11,135 nt of DNA. Source: Candidatus Dormiibacterota bacterium. Its GTDB lineage: Bacteria; Chloroflexota; Dormibacteria; Aeolococcales; Bog-877. Both the position numbers and the translations under genes were made by a program. Positions 1 to 7,816 of this stretch are shown in pieces. The notes beneath the pieces were generated by a model. That model did no database searches. It was given only the letters and a program-made list of their open reading frames with translations, and was not told the DNA's origin. Position 1 is the first letter of the stretch; each line of letters begins with the position of its first letter. The stretch is taken from the NCBI GenBank assembly GCA_003132265.1, contig PKXE01000115.1:1-11135 (forward strand), in the 5' to 3' direction.

Positions 1-2
1 CG

Positions 3-656
3 GCCGGGCTGACCCCGGTCCTGCTCCCCACCCGCAGCCCACTCCCAGACGATCTCTCCTGGGCTAGCGGCCTCCTGCTGCCAGGTGGTCCCGACGTCGA
101 TCCCCTGCGCTACGGTCAGGATTTGGACCCCACAACCGACCCTGACCTGGAGAGCGATCAGCTGGAGTTCGCGCTGGTGGATTGGGCGCTCCAGGCACGG
201 ATTCCCGTCCTCGCGATCTGTCGGGGCCTGCAGGTGCTCAACGTGGCTCTGGGCGGGAGCTTGGCCCAGGACCTGTCGCAGCACGCACCCAGAGCCACTC
301 CCGAGGAACCGCTGCCGCGCGAACAACCGGTCCACCCGCTGACCGTCGATCGCTCGTCCCGGCTGGGGCAGATCGTGGGTACCGAGACCATCCAGGTCAA
401 CAGCACGCATCACCAGGGAATCGACCAGCTGGCTGCGGAGCTGGTGGCCACCGCCTGGGCTCCCGACGGGCTGATCGAGGGAGTGGAGATCGCTGACGAC
501 CGCTTCTTGGTCGGGGTTCAGTACCACCCTGAAGAGCTGGCGCCCAACGATCAGACGGCGCGCGCCCTCTTCGAAGCCTTCGCGGAAGCCTGCCGCGGTT
601 GGGACTCGGACCGCCTAGGTAAGGAGGCGGAAGCGGAGCTGGTGACCTCCGCCTAG
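3..656 (+). CDS. Gamma-glutamyl-GABA hydrolase family protein (peptidase C26, class I GATase fold), 5'-truncated by window edge
   Basis: The frame is open from the left edge and ends at TAG 654-656, giving 217 visible residues; family members are usually about 230-260 aa, so only a short N-terminus is missing. The nucleophile elbow ICRGLQVLNVALGG places the catalytic Cys at visible residue 73. The C-terminal GVQYHPEE gives the His (175) and Glu (177) of the Cys-His-Glu triad. LLLPGGPDVDPLRYG upstream and NSTHHQGID between them are typical of the PuuD-like branch rather than of synthase-coupled GATase domains. Known members hydrolyse the gamma-glutamyl amide bond, for example of gamma-glutamyl-GABA in putrescine breakdown. 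No putrescine genes are visible here, so the substrate is not established. The gene is convergent with ispG, 9 bp apart, with no clear terminator between them. Confidence 0.88.
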   Translation, partial: AGLTPVLLPTRSPLPDDLSWASGLLLPGGPDVDPLRYGQDLDPTTDPDLESDQLEFALVDWALQARIPVLAICRGLQVLNVALGGSLAQDLSQHAPRATPEEPLPREQPVHPLTVDRSSRLGQIVGTETIQVNSTHHQGIDQLAAELVATAWAPDGLIEGVEIADDRFLVGVQYHPEELAPNDQTARALFEAFAEACRGWDSDRLGKEAEAELVTSA

Positions 657-665
657 GGCGATCGG

Positions 666-1826
666 TCAGCCGGCTGGGACGGGCTCCTTCTCTGGCTCGG
701 GGATTCCCTCTGGGAGCGGCTGCCCAGAGGCAAGAAGTCGGGCGTCCTCCGTGGCGATCTGGTCCAGCTGGGTGACCAGAGCCGCCACCAGCTCGGCCTC
801 GGGCATGGTGGCGACCACCTTGCCGTTGCGGTAGAGGATTCCCTTCTGCTGGCCACCAGCGATACCGATGTCAGCGTGCATCCCCTCGCCGGGCCCGTTG
901 ACGACGCAGCCCATGACCGACACGTTGATCGGCCGCTTGACCCGCTTCAGAGCCTCCTCCACCTGGGCCACCATGGGGACCATTTTGATCTCCAGCCGGC
1001 CGCAGGTGGGACACGCGATGAGGTTGGGGCCAGTCGGCTTCTCTTGAAGGTTGGCCAGGATCTGCCGGGCCACCCTCACCTCCTCCTCGGGCTCGTCGAC
1101 CAGGGAGACCCGGATGGTGTCCCCGATGCCCTCGGCCAGCAGGATGCCGATCCCCATCGCGCTCTTGATCGAACCGGTCTTGGTGGGTCCGGACTCGGTC
1201 AGACCGAGATGGAGCGGATAAGGATTGTCGAGACTGGCGAAGAGCCGGTTGGCGGCGATGTTGGTGAGCACATCGCTGGCCTTGAGGCTGACCTTGATGT
1301 CCTGGAAACCATGCTCCTCCAGGATCGCTATATGGCCCAGGGCCGCGTCAACCATCCTCTGGGCCACCTCGGGGATTCCCCCCTCACCCCGCCCCCCCGC
1401 CAGCTTCTTGCGGTCGGGGAGGCTACCCGCATTGACCCCGATCCGGATCGGGACGCCCAAAGCCTGGCAGCGCCTGGCGATCTCGGCGACCTTCTCGGGC
1501 TGGCGGATGTTGCCCGGGTTGAGCCGCAGGCACTGAATCCCAGCGTCGAGGGCCATCAGGGCCAGCGGAGCGTCGTAGTGGATGTCGGCCACGATCGGCA
1601 GCTGGCTGCCCTTGACGATCTCTCGGAGCGTCTCCCCCGCTTCCTTCGTGTCACAGGTGACCCGGATGATGTCGGCGCCGGCGTCAGCGGCGCGAGCGAT
1701 CTGCTCCAGGGTGCCCTTCACGTCCTCGGTCGGGGTCTTGGTCATGGTCTGGACGCTGATCGGGGCAGCTCCCCCGATCACCACCGAGCCGACCTTGATC
1801 GGACGGGTCTTGCGGCGCTGAATCAT
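666..1826 (-). CDS. ispG: 4-hydroxy-3-methylbut-2-en-1-yl diphosphate synthase (IspG/GcpE)
   Basis: IspG is a cytosolic [4Fe-4S] enzyme that converts MEcPP to HMBPP, the penultimate step of the MEP isoprenoid pathway. The 386-aa product is close to the usual 370-390 aa. The N-terminal TIM-barrel part has the SVQTMTKTPTEDV opening, LRLNPGNI (100-107) and GVNAGSL (130-136). The C-terminal cluster domain has CPTC (Cys272, Cys275) and GCVVNGPGE (Cys307, Glu314), the expected three cysteines plus glutamate as iron ligands. The start is ATG at 1824-1826, which overlaps the rseP stop as ATGA. The frame stays open far upstream (to about 2534), but that part runs antisense-frame through rseP and matches nothing in IspG. 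This is the last gene of the operon. The C-terminal tail after about residue 365 is Pro/Glu-rich. There is no strong Shine-Dalgarno, so translation is probably coupled to rseP. Confidence 0.97.
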   Translation of the reverse strand: MIQRRKTRPIKVGSVVIGGAAPISVQTMTKTPTEDVKGTLEQIARAADAGADIIRVTCDTKEAGETLREIVKGSQLPIVADIHYDAPLALMALDAGIQCLRLNPGNIRQPEKVAEIARRCQALGVPIRIGVNAGSLPDRKKLAGGRGEGGIPEVAQRMVDAALGHIAILEEHGFQDIKVSLKASDVLTNIAANRLFASLDNPYPLHLGLTESGPTKTGSIKSAMGIGILLAEGIGDTIRVSLVDEPEEEVRVARQILANLQEKPTGPNLIACPTCGRLEIKMVPMVAQVEEALKRVKRPINVSVMGCVVNGPGEGMHADIGIAGGQQKGILYRNGKVVATMPEAELVAALVTQLDQIATEDARLLASGQPLPEGIPEPEKEPVPAG

Positions 1827-3076
1827 CGGGACAGCTGGGAGATATCGCCGTAGGTCACATAGATGAAGAGCATCGCTATCAAGGCTAACCCAACTGCGTG
1901 AACGACTGCCTCCGCCCGTGGGTTGATGCGCCGGCGGCGGCCCATCTCCAGGAGCACGAAGAAGAGCCGCCCTCCGTCCAGGAACGGAATCGGCAGCAGG
2001 TTGAAGAGGCCCAGGTTGACCGAAATCAGCGCCATCAGAGTGAGGTAGGTGGTGGGTCCAATCTGGGTCGCCACCGAGGTCTCCTCGGCGATCCCGACCG
2101 GCCCCGACAACCGCAGGTTCGCGGGGTGATGGGGGCTGATCAACTTCCAGAGGTTCACGAAGGTCGAGCCGATCTGGCTGGGCACCGTGTAGAAGCCGGT
2201 CGCGAGGGCCGAGTAGATCGGCATCGGCGGCCCGCCCAGGCTGGGCACCAGCAGATTCCCCGCCGACGCGATGTATCCGACCAGCCACTCCACCTGGAAC
2301 TGGCTGCGTGGAACCAGTACGGTGCCGGTCCGGCCGGCGGCCGTGCGGTACGAGACCCGCAGCGGCCGTGTGCCCGGGATCGCCTTGGCCATCGTTGTCG
2401 GGCGGGCGCGGGGGCTCGGAGCCCCGTTGATCGCGGTGATGGCCGCCTCGACCGGAATTCTCGGGGTCTTGCCCAATCCGACCCAATGCAGCTGGGGTTG
2501 GACCATCACCTGCCGGGTTGGGCCGCCAGTCCACGGCTGCAGCCCCACCCGGAGGGGAAGACCCCGCGCGGCCTGGATGTTGCTGCGCACGCCCTGCAGG
2601 GTCGAGGTGCGGTGGCCGGCCACCGAGACCACCTGCCAGTCGCCCTTGACCCCGGCCGTAGCGAGGGCGCCACCCGACTGGACCTGCGGTGAGGGTCCGC
2701 CCACCACCGCCACCCCGGTGAAGATCGCCCCCGCCAGGACCATGTTCATCAGTCCTCCGGCGGCCAGGGTTGCGGCCTTGCGGGCGTTGCTGGCGTGGAT
2801 GAAACCCCGGGCGCCCCCGTCGTTGGGCGGCGCTTCCAGCCCGGTCATCCCGGCCATGCGGACGTAGCCGCCGAGGGGCAGCAGGCGCAGCGAGTAGCGG
2901 GTCTCGCCGCGCATCCGGCTCATCAGCCGCGGCCCGAAGCCGATCGAGAACTCCTGGACCATGATCCCCGCCCGCTTGGCGACCACGAAATGGCCCAGCT
3001 CGTGGATGGCGATCACCACCAGGAGCATCAAGATGATGCCCCCGACGCTCTGCCAGGTGAACACGAAGGCAGGCAT
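1823..3076 (-). CDS. rseP: RIP-type site-2 zinc metalloprotease (RseP/RasP family, M50B)
   Basis: This is an integral-membrane protease that cuts substrates within the membrane, classically anti-sigma factors and signal-peptide remnants. It is 417 aa long. Helix 1 carries HELGH (25-29), supplying the zinc-binding histidines and catalytic Glu26. The third ligand lies in NLLPIPFLDGG (359-369, Asp367). PLGGYVRM (67-74) and SGPVGIA (324-330) are further family hallmarks. Hydrophobic segments occur at about 11-24, 104-126, 345-366 and 388-408. The periplasmic region of about 130-255 looks like two degenerate PDZ-like modules, each with a VxxxxG-type strand followed by a basic stretch; this is by eye only. 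ATG at 3074-3076 directly abuts the dxr stop (TAGATG, no gap). Placement between dxr and ispG is a widespread arrangement. The substrate in this organism is unknown, and no anti-sigma gene is visible nearby. Confidence 0.94.
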   Translation of the reverse strand: MPAFVFTWQSVGGIILMLLVVIAIHELGHFVVAKRAGIMVQEFSIGFGPRLMSRMRGETRYSLRLLPLGGYVRMAGMTGLEAPPNDGGARGFIHASNARKAATLAAGGLMNMVLAGAIFTGVAVVGGPSPQVQSGGALATAGVKGDWQVVSVAGHRTSTLQGVRSNIQAARGLPLRVGLQPWTGGPTRQVMVQPQLHWVGLGKTPRIPVEAAITAINGAPSPRARPTTMAKAIPGTRPLRVSYRTAAGRTGTVLVPRSQFQVEWLVGYIASAGNLLVPSLGGPPMPIYSALATGFYTVPSQIGSTFVNLWKLISPHHPANLRLSGPVGIAEETSVATQIGPTTYLTLMALISVNLGLFNLLPIPFLDGGRLFFVLLEMGRRRRINPRAEAVVHAVGLALIAMLFIYVTYGDISQLSR

Positions 3077-4237
3077 CTAGACGGGGACCGCCCCCGGGGT
3101 GGGCACGGACGGCTGGCCAACCAGCGCCAGCGCCAGCGCCCGCGACCAGCGATCGGCGGCCAGCAACTGCTCCAGCCCCAGGCTCTCAGGTGCCTCGAAA
3201 GAGCCCGTCACCCGCTCCACCAGGGTCGAGATCTCGGTGAAGCGGATCTTTCCCTCAAGGAAGGCAGCCACCACCACCTCGTTGGCAGCGTTCATCACCG
3301 CCGGGACCGCCCCCCCTCGAAGCCCGGCGTCCCGCACGACTTTCAGCGCCGGGTAGCGATTTGGATCCACGGCCTCGAAATCCAGGTGGCCTAGCTCCTC
3401 CAGCTGGAGCGGCGCCACCACCCCAGGCAGCCGGATGCCGTCGCTAAGCGCCAGCGCGATCGGCGCCCGCATGTCGGCGATCCCCAGCTGGGCGATCATG
3501 GTCCCGTCGCAGAACTCCACCGCCGAGTGGATCGCGCTCTGGGGGTGGATGACCACGTCGATCCGCTCGTACGGGATGTCGAAGAGGAAGTGGGCTTCGA
3601 TCACCTCCAACCCCTTGTTGATCATGGTGGCGGTGTCGATCGTCACCTTGGGCCCCATCCGCCAGTTGGGATGAGCGAGCGCCTGGTCAGGGCTGACCTG
3701 GCTCAGCTCCGCCAGCGGCAAAGAGCGCAGGGCGCCTCCGCTGGCGGTCAGGATCAGTCGGCGGACACTTTCGGCGCGTTCTCCCCGCAGGCACTGCCAG
3801 ATGGCGCTGTGCTCGCTGTCGACCGGGACGATCCTGGCCCCGTGCTCGCGGGCAGTCTCGGTGACCAGCTCGCCGGCCATCACCAGCACTTCCTTGGTCG
3901 CGAGCGCCACCAACCGGCCCGCCCGACAGGCGGCCAGCGTCGAAAGCAAGGCTCCGGCCCCGCCACCGCCCACCAGGACCACGTCGACCTCCGAAGAGCC
4001 AGCCAGTCGGCACGCCGCATCGATCCCGACCGAGGTCCCGCTGCGGACCGCCGCATCGGGGTCGATCAGCACCGCTTGGGCCGAGGGGAAGGGGCGCAGC
4101 GCCTCCTCCAGAGCAACGACTCGGCGGCCGGCCACGGCGCCCACCAGCTCAAATTGCTGAGGGAAGCGCCGGATGACGTCGAGCGCCTGCGCACCGATTG
4201 ACCCAGTGGCCCCGATCACGGCTACCCGCGTTGGCAT
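3077..4237 (-). CDS. dxr: 1-deoxy-D-xylulose 5-phosphate reductoisomerase (DXR/IspC)
   Basis: DXR commits carbon to the MEP pathway by NADPH- and divalent-metal-dependent conversion of DXP to MEP; it is the fosmidomycin target. The 386-aa product has the NADPH-binding GATGSIG (9-15). PVDSEHSAIWQCL supplies the metal ligands Asp140 and Glu142, and TASGG follows at 164-168. HPNW (189-192) and TIDTATMINKGLE (199-211) supply Asn207, Lys208 and Glu211. The C-terminal helical domain has MNAANE (315-320). Departures from the usual consensus are ALATKE where most enzymes have LANKE, Thr202 where E. coli has Ser222, and a glycine-rich GGGGAGALLST where GFAGLEPT-like text is usual. All direct metal ligands are kept, so the enzyme is probably active. 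The ATG has a GGAGG 8 nt upstream. A 64-bp gap separates it from cdsA, the largest gap in the operon. Confidence 0.96.
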   Translation of the reverse strand: MPTRVAVIGATGSIGAQALDVIRRFPQQFELVGAVAGRRVVALEEALRPFPSAQAVLIDPDAAVRSGTSVGIDAACRLAGSSEVDVVLVGGGGAGALLSTLAACRAGRLVALATKEVLVMAGELVTETAREHGARIVPVDSEHSAIWQCLRGERAESVRRLILTASGGALRSLPLAELSQVSPDQALAHPNWRMGPKVTIDTATMINKGLEVIEAHFLFDIPYERIDVVIHPQSAIHSAVEFCDGTMIAQLGIADMRAPIALALSDGIRLPGVVAPLQLEELGHLDFEAVDPNRYPALKVVRDAGLRGGAVPAVMNAANEVVVAAFLEGKIRFTEISTLVERVTGSFEAPESLGLEQLLAADRWSRALALALVGQPSVPTPGAVPV

Positions 4238-4245
4238 TGATCGAG

Positions 4246-4250
4246 CCTCC
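4246..4250 (-). promoter_or_regulatory. Shine-Dalgarno of dxr
   Basis: The minus strand reads GGAGG here, 8 nt before the dxr ATG. It lies in the only sizeable gap inside the operon (4238-4301). The rest of that gap is GC-rich, with no convincing promoter hexamers. Confidence 0.75.
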
Positions 4251-4301
4251 GATGTGATTCCGGCGCCTCCAGCCCGAGGGGAGCGACCGGCGTGGGGGTG
4301 G

Positions 4302-5114
4302 TCAGAAAGCGTGCGTCGCCCCCAAGAGCGAGTATACGACCGCCCCGACGAAGATCAGACTGTCCATGCGGTCCAGCACCCCGCCGTGGCCCGGCAAGAG
4401 CCGCCCCGAGTCCTTGACCCCCACCTCTCGCTTGAGCTGGGACTCAACCAGGTCCCCGACCACAGCGGCGAGCGCCGCCAGAAACCCGATCCCAAACGCC
4501 AGTGGGTGCCCGACCCGCGGCAAAGCGAGGGGCAGTAGCAGGCCGACCGTCACGGTGGGCGCGATGAGGGCGGCGACGGCGCCCTCCCACGTCTTGCGGG
4601 GACTGATCTTGGGGAAGAAGGGGTGGCGCCCGAAGCGCGATCCCACCAGATAGGCGAGGGTGTCGCCGATGACCGAGACCCCGACCGTCAGCAGTACCAC
4701 CTCCACCGCTCGGGGCCGGCTCGCGATCCCGTGGTAGAGCAGCAGCAGGAATCCCGGACAGAACCCGAGCCAGGCGGCCCCACCGACCGCCAGCGTCCAG
4801 CACCTGAACGGTTGTGATTGGGGGTCGGACCGGAGCGAGAGCGCGAGCCCGCCCAGCACCGCGATGCTCAGAATCACTCCCGCTTCGGGCAGCTGAGGAT
4901 AGGCGTATCGGAACAGCCAAAGCGCGGCCAGTCCGAACAGCAAGATCGGGTCGATGGGCAGCCCGGCTCCTCGCCAGAGCTGCCAGTACTCCCAGAGGCC
5001 AAGGCTCACCACCAACGCTACGAAGGCGTCGACGAAGGGAGCTCCTAGCCAGAGGGCGCCCAGAAAGAGGCCGAGGATGACCACCCCGGTAGCGGTCCGA
5101 ACCGCGAGCTTCAC
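4302..5114 (-). CDS. cdsA: Phosphatidate cytidylyltransferase (CDP-diacylglycerol synthase)
   Basis: CdsA makes CDP-diacylglycerol from CTP and phosphatidic acid, the branch point for membrane phospholipids. From GTG 5112-5114 the protein is 270 aa, within the family range of about 260-285. It is strongly hydrophobic, with some seven or eight membrane segments between residues 10 and 265. The family signature is complete at 225-251: SQLKR, then VKDSG, then LPGHGGVLDRMD. The upstream GDTLAYLVGSRFGRH (150-164) and SPRKTWEG (171-178) are also typical. The GTG start overlaps the uppS stop as GTGA. The frame extends 30 codons upstream, but that stretch (Arg/Pro/Gly-rich) reads through uppS and is unlike any CdsA N-terminus. 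The nearest Shine-Dalgarno-like run, GGTGGAG, lies 13 nt upstream, so translational coupling to uppS is likely. Confidence 0.95.
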   Translation of the reverse strand: MKLAVRTATGVVILGLFLGALWLGAPFVDAFVALVVSLGLWEYWQLWRGAGLPIDPILLFGLAALWLFRYAYPQLPEAGVILSIAVLGGLALSLRSDPQSQPFRCWTLAVGGAAWLGFCPGFLLLLYHGIASRPRAVEVVLLTVGVSVIGDTLAYLVGSRFGRHPFFPKISPRKTWEGAVAALIAPTVTVGLLLPLALPRVGHPLAFGIGFLAALAAVVGDLVESQLKREVGVKDSGRLLPGHGGVLDRMDSLIFVGAVVYSLLGATHAF

Positions 5115-5824
5115 CTCGGTTTCGGAACTCCACCGAAGCGGCGGACCCGGGCGGAGTAGTCCGCCAGCGCCGCCCGCAGGTCGGCGGCATCGAAGTCGGG
5201 CCAAAGTGTCTGGGTCACGTAAAGCTCGGCGTAGGCCGCTTGCCAGATCAGGAAATTGCTGGTCCGCATCTCACCGGCGGTGCGGATGATGAGGTCGGGA
5301 TCAGGCAGCCCGGCGGTATAGAGCGCGCCGGCCAGGTCTGCTTCCTCCAGCTGGCTGAGGTCGGCGCCTGAGGCTGCCAGCTGGCGCACTCCGTCCACGA
5401 TCTCGGCGCGGCCCCCGTAGTTGATGGCGACGTTCAGCACCCCGGTCAAGTTGGCCTCGGTGCGCCGCTCGGCGTCCCCCACCAGTTTCTGGAGCCGCTT
5501 GGAGAGCTGTTGCCGACGACCGATCACCCTGATCCGCACTCCGTTGCGGTGCAGTTCGTCGACCTCCGCCTGCATGGTTTGCTCGAAGAGCCGCATCAGG
5601 GTCGCCACCTCCTGGCGCGGGCGCGACCAGTTCTCCGTGGAGAAAGCGTAGAGGGTGAGGCAGTGGACCCCCGCCGTGTCGGCCGCCTCCATGACCCGCC
5701 GGATTGCCTGTATCCCGGCGCGATGACCGGCGCTGCGGCGGAGGCCGCGCTGACGGGCCCAGCGCCCGTTGCCGTCCATGATGATCCCGATGTGCCGAGG
5801 CAGGGCGGGGCTGGTTTCAGCCAT
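5111..5824 (-). CDS. uppS: Isoprenyl transferase / undecaprenyl diphosphate synthase (cis-prenyltransferase)
   Basis: UppS condenses isopentenyl diphosphate units in cis onto an allylic primer to make the C55-type carrier lipid for peptidoglycan and wall polymers. It therefore consumes the product of the dxr/ispG pathway encoded downstream. The 237-aa protein shows MDGNGRWA (16-23, catalytic Asp17), YAFSTENW (59-66), NVAINYGGR (131-139) and RTAGEMRTSNFLIWQ (181-195). These cover the equivalents of the E. coli Arg194, Glu198 and Arg200 substrate-binding residues, and Glu200 matches E. coli Glu213. WPDFD (218-222) near the end is also standard. The start ATG is 21 bp after the frr stop, with only a weak Shine-Dalgarno. 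Chain length cannot be judged from sequence alone; shorter-chain cis-prenyltransferases share these motifs. Confidence 0.96.
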   Translation of the reverse strand: MAETSPALPRHIGIIMDGNGRWARQRGLRRSAGHRAGIQAIRRVMEAADTAGVHCLTLYAFSTENWSRPRQEVATLMRLFEQTMQAEVDELHRNGVRIRVIGRRQQLSKRLQKLVGDAERRTEANLTGVLNVAINYGGRAEIVDGVRQLAASGADLSQLEEADLAGALYTAGLPDPDLIIRTAGEMRTSNFLIWQAAYAELYVTQTLWPDFDAADLRAALADYSARVRRFGGVPKPR

Positions 5825-5845
5825 CCGCAGAGTCTCGGCCGCGGA

Positions 5846-6403
5846 TCACACCTCCAGCAAGTCGGCTTCCTTTCGCCGCGCCACCTCCTCAATTTCCTCG
5901 ATGTACCCGTCGGTGACCTTCTGCAACTGGACCTGCGCCCGCTGCGCCTGGTCCATGGAGATCTCCTTGTCATGCTCCAGCCGGCGGAGCTGTTCCAGGT
6001 CGTCCCGGCGAATGTTGCGGACCGCCACCCGGGCCTCCTCGGCGCGGTGCTTGAGAATCTGCACGAACTCTCGGCGGCGCTCCTCGTTGAGCGGCGGCAC
6101 CGGCAGCCTGATGAGCTGGCCGTCATTGGCGGGATTCAGCCCCAGCTCGCTGCGCCGGAGCACCCGCTCGATCGCCGCCATGTTATTGCGGTCCCAGGGT
6201 TGGATCAGGATCAGGTGGGCTTCCGGAGCGGAGATGCTGGCCACCTGATTGAGCGGCATGTGACTGTCATAGACCTCCACCTGAAGGTGCTCGATCAAAG
6301 CGGGGCTAGCTCGGCCGGTCCGAATCGAGGCCAGCTCCCGTTGCAGCGAGTCCACACTCTTGGCCATCCGATGCTGGGTTTCCCGCAGCAGGTCCTCGCT
6401 CAA
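5846..6403 (-). CDS. frr: Ribosome recycling factor
   Basis: With EF-G, this factor splits post-termination ribosomes into subunits. The 185-aa length is exactly that typical of the family. The sequence follows the family throughout: a long-helix start with [13 protein letters not shown] (12-24), then the hallmark RTGRASPAL (28-36). The small beta domain follows (about 31-104), with ending helices rich in Arg/Glu ([26 protein letters not shown]). The start is TTG at 6401-6403, overlapping the pyrH stop as TTGA. The next in-frame Met (residue 13) would cut off a helix turn that the family always has, and AGGTG lies 8 nt before the TTG. A rare start codon inside a coupled overlap may lower its output relative to pyrH. 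Confidence 0.96.
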   Translation of the reverse strand: MSEDLLRETQHRMAKSVDSLQRELASIRTGRASPALIEHLQVEVYDSHMPLNQVASISAPEAHLILIQPWDRNNMAAIERVLRRSELGLNPANDGQLIRLPVPPLNEERRREFVQILKHRAEEARVAVRNIRRDDLEQLRRLEHDKEISMDQAQRAQVQLQKVTDGYIEEIEEVARRKEADLLEV

Positions 6404-7185
6404 ACCGGGGGCACCTGGTCAGTGACGAGGGATCCGACCTTCTCTCCGCGCACGGCCCGGGCGATGTTGCCGGGAGTGAAGAGGTCCAGTACCAGAAGGG
6501 GAAGGCGGTTGTCCATGCACAGGGTGATGGCAGTGTTGTCCATCACCTGCAGGCCGAGGTTCAACACCTGCATGTAGGTGAGAGTGGGCAGGCGCGTGGC
6601 GGTGGGGTCGACTTCGGGATCGGCGCTGTAGATACCATCCACCCGGGTCGCCTTGATCAGCAGTTCCGCCCCTATCTCGGCGGCCCGGAGCGCCGCCGGG
6701 GTGTCGGTGGTGAAGAAGGGATTGCCCGACCCAGCACAGAAGAGCACCACCCGGCCCTTCTCCAGGTGCCGGATCGCCCTACCGCGGATGTAGGGCTCAG
6801 CCACCTGGTGCATTTCGATCGCAGTCAGCACCCGGGTGGGCATCCCGTGCGCCTCCAGGGCGTCTCTAAGGGCCAGGGCATTGATGACGGTGCCCAGCAT
6901 GCCCATCAGGTCGGCGGTGACCCGGTTCATCCCGCGTTTGGCTCCCGCCAGGCCGCGGAAGATGTTGCCGCCGCCCACCATCACCGCGATCTCAGTTCCC
7001 AGATCGTGGGCTCCTTTGATTTCCCGGGCGACCTCGTCCAGAACGTCAGGGTCGATGCCGAATTGTCCGTCCCCGACCAGCGCCTCGCCGCTGATCTTGA
7101 TCACCACCCGCCGGTAGCGGGGCTGAACGCCAGGCTCGGAGCTCACCGCCGTCCCGGTCAGCTCGGTGACCGGCTCAAGCGTCAT
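6400..7185 (-). CDS. pyrH: UMP kinase (uridylate kinase)
   Basis: PyrH phosphorylates UMP to UDP with ATP in pyrimidine nucleotide synthesis; bacterial enzymes are hexameric amino-acid-kinase-fold proteins. From ATG 7183-7185 it is 261 aa. It has KISGEAL (30-36), GGGNIFRG (71-78), [15 protein letters not shown] (92-106), GNPFFTTDT (154-162) and [13 protein letters not shown] (178-190). About 25 residues precede the first core strand, more than in most UMP kinases, giving a low-complexity N-terminal extension. GAGGG sits 8 nt before this ATG, supporting it over an in-frame GTG at 7213-7215. A later GTG at 7144-7146 would give a more standard 248 aa but lacks a good ribosome site. The gene overlaps the tsf end by 11 bp. 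Confidence 0.95.
   Translation of the reverse strand: MTLEPVTELTGTAVSSEPGVQPRYRRVVIKISGEALVGDGQFGIDPDVLDEVAREIKGAHDLGTEIAVMVGGGNIFRGLAGAKRGMNRVTADLMGMLGTVINALALRDALEAHGMPTRVLTAIEMHQVAEPYIRGRAIRHLEKGRVVLFCAGSGNPFFTTDTPAALRAAEIGAELLIKATRVDGIYSADPEVDPTATRLPTLTYMQVLNLGLQVMDNTAITLCMDNRLPLLVLDLFTPGNIARAVRGEKVGSLVTDQVPPV
6412..6416 (-). promoter_or_regulatory. Shine-Dalgarno supporting the TTG start of frr
   Basis: The minus strand reads AGGTG, 8 nt before TTG 6401-6403. The same 8-nt spacing is seen for pyrH, tsf and dxr, which supports the unusual start codon. Confidence 0.6.
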
Positions 7186-7816
7186 CCGGCTGGCCCTCGT
7201 CGGCCCCACTTTCACCCAGCTCGAAGCGGACGAAGCGGGAGACCGCGATGTTCTCCCTGGTCGCGGCGATCACCTCCTGGATCACCTGGCTCACCTGGCG
7301 ACCCTTCGACCCCTCGTCCCGCAGCCAGGGCTGCTCGTAGAGGCAAAAGGTCTCGTAGAACTTGCGCACCCGTCCGTCGATGATCTGGTCGAGCCGCTCT
7401 GCTGACTTGCCCTCCCGCAGCGCTTGGTCCCGGTAGATGGCGCGCTCGCGCTCCAGCAGGGCCGCCGGAACGTCCTCGCGGCGCACCCACCTGGGAGAGG
7501 CACCGGCAACCTGCAGCGCCAGGTCGTGCGCCAGCGCCTTGAACTGATCGGTGCGGGCGACGAAGTCGGTCTCGCAGTTGACCTCCAGCAGTACTCCGAT
7601 CCTGCCCCCGGGATGGATGTAGGACTCGACCAGCCCCTCACCGGTCTGCCGACCGGAGCGCTTCTGCGCCGAGGCCAACCCTTTGGCACGCAGGATGTCG
7701 CGGGCACGTTCGAACTCGCCGTCGCTCTCGGTGAGCGCCATCTTGCAGTCCATGATCCCGGCGCCGGTCTGCTCTCGCAATTGGCGCACCAGCTCTGCGG
7801 TGATCGGCTGGCTCAC
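7175..7816 (-). CDS. tsf: Translation elongation factor Ts (short form)
   Basis: EF-Ts is the guanine-nucleotide exchange factor for EF-Tu. The 213-aa product has the N-terminal UBA-like domain (about 5-45: [18 protein letters not shown]) and the core motif CETDFVAR (81-88), whose Asp-Phe pair reaches into EF-Tu. The C-terminal module ends in [17 protein letters not shown]. It is well short of the E. coli form (283 aa) and resembles the single-subdomain EF-Ts of Thermus, cyanobacteria and Chloroflexota. A basic/acidic helical stretch at about 118-145 replaces the longer dimerisation region. The start is GTG 7814-7816, overlapping the rpsB stop as GTGA, with GAGGTG 8 nt upstream. The extreme C-terminus ([11 protein letters not shown]) is acidic and probably disordered. 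The rpsB-tsf pairing is nearly universal. Confidence 0.96.
   Translation of the reverse strand: MSQPITAELVRQLREQTGAGIMDCKMALTESDGEFERARDILRAKGLASAQKRSGRQTGEGLVESYIHPGGRIGVLLEVNCETDFVARTDQFKALAHDLALQVAGASPRWVRREDVPAALLERERAIYRDQALREGKSAERLDQIIDGRVRKFYETFCLYEQPWLRDEGSKGRQVSQVIQEVIAATRENIAVSRFVRFELGESGADEGQPDDA
7194..7198 (-). promoter_or_regulatory. Shine-Dalgarno fixing the pyrH ATG
   Basis: The minus strand reads GAGGG inside the tsf 3' end, 8 nt before ATG 7183-7185. It favours this start over the GTGs at 7213-7215 and 7144-7146. Confidence 0.55.

Noticed and set aside
657..665. Terminator between the C26 hydrolase and ispG
   Set aside because: There are only 9 bp between stops; the nearby palindrome AGCCGGCT (668-675) is short, lacks a T-run and lies within ispG coding sequence.
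876..1853. Long open frame on the plus strand (325 codons) antisense to ispG
   Set aside because: It is a GC-rich shadow frame, His/Asp/Gly-rich with no family resemblance, fully opposite a clear ispG.
1827..2534. Upstream extension of the ispG frame by more than 200 codons
   Set aside because: It overlaps rseP in another frame, is Pro/Arg/Gly-rich and has no IspG homology; the ATG at 1826 fits the family start.
5510..6577. Plus-strand 355-codon frame opposite uppS/frr/pyrH
   Set aside because: Its composition mirrors the antisense of the real genes; no motifs are visible.
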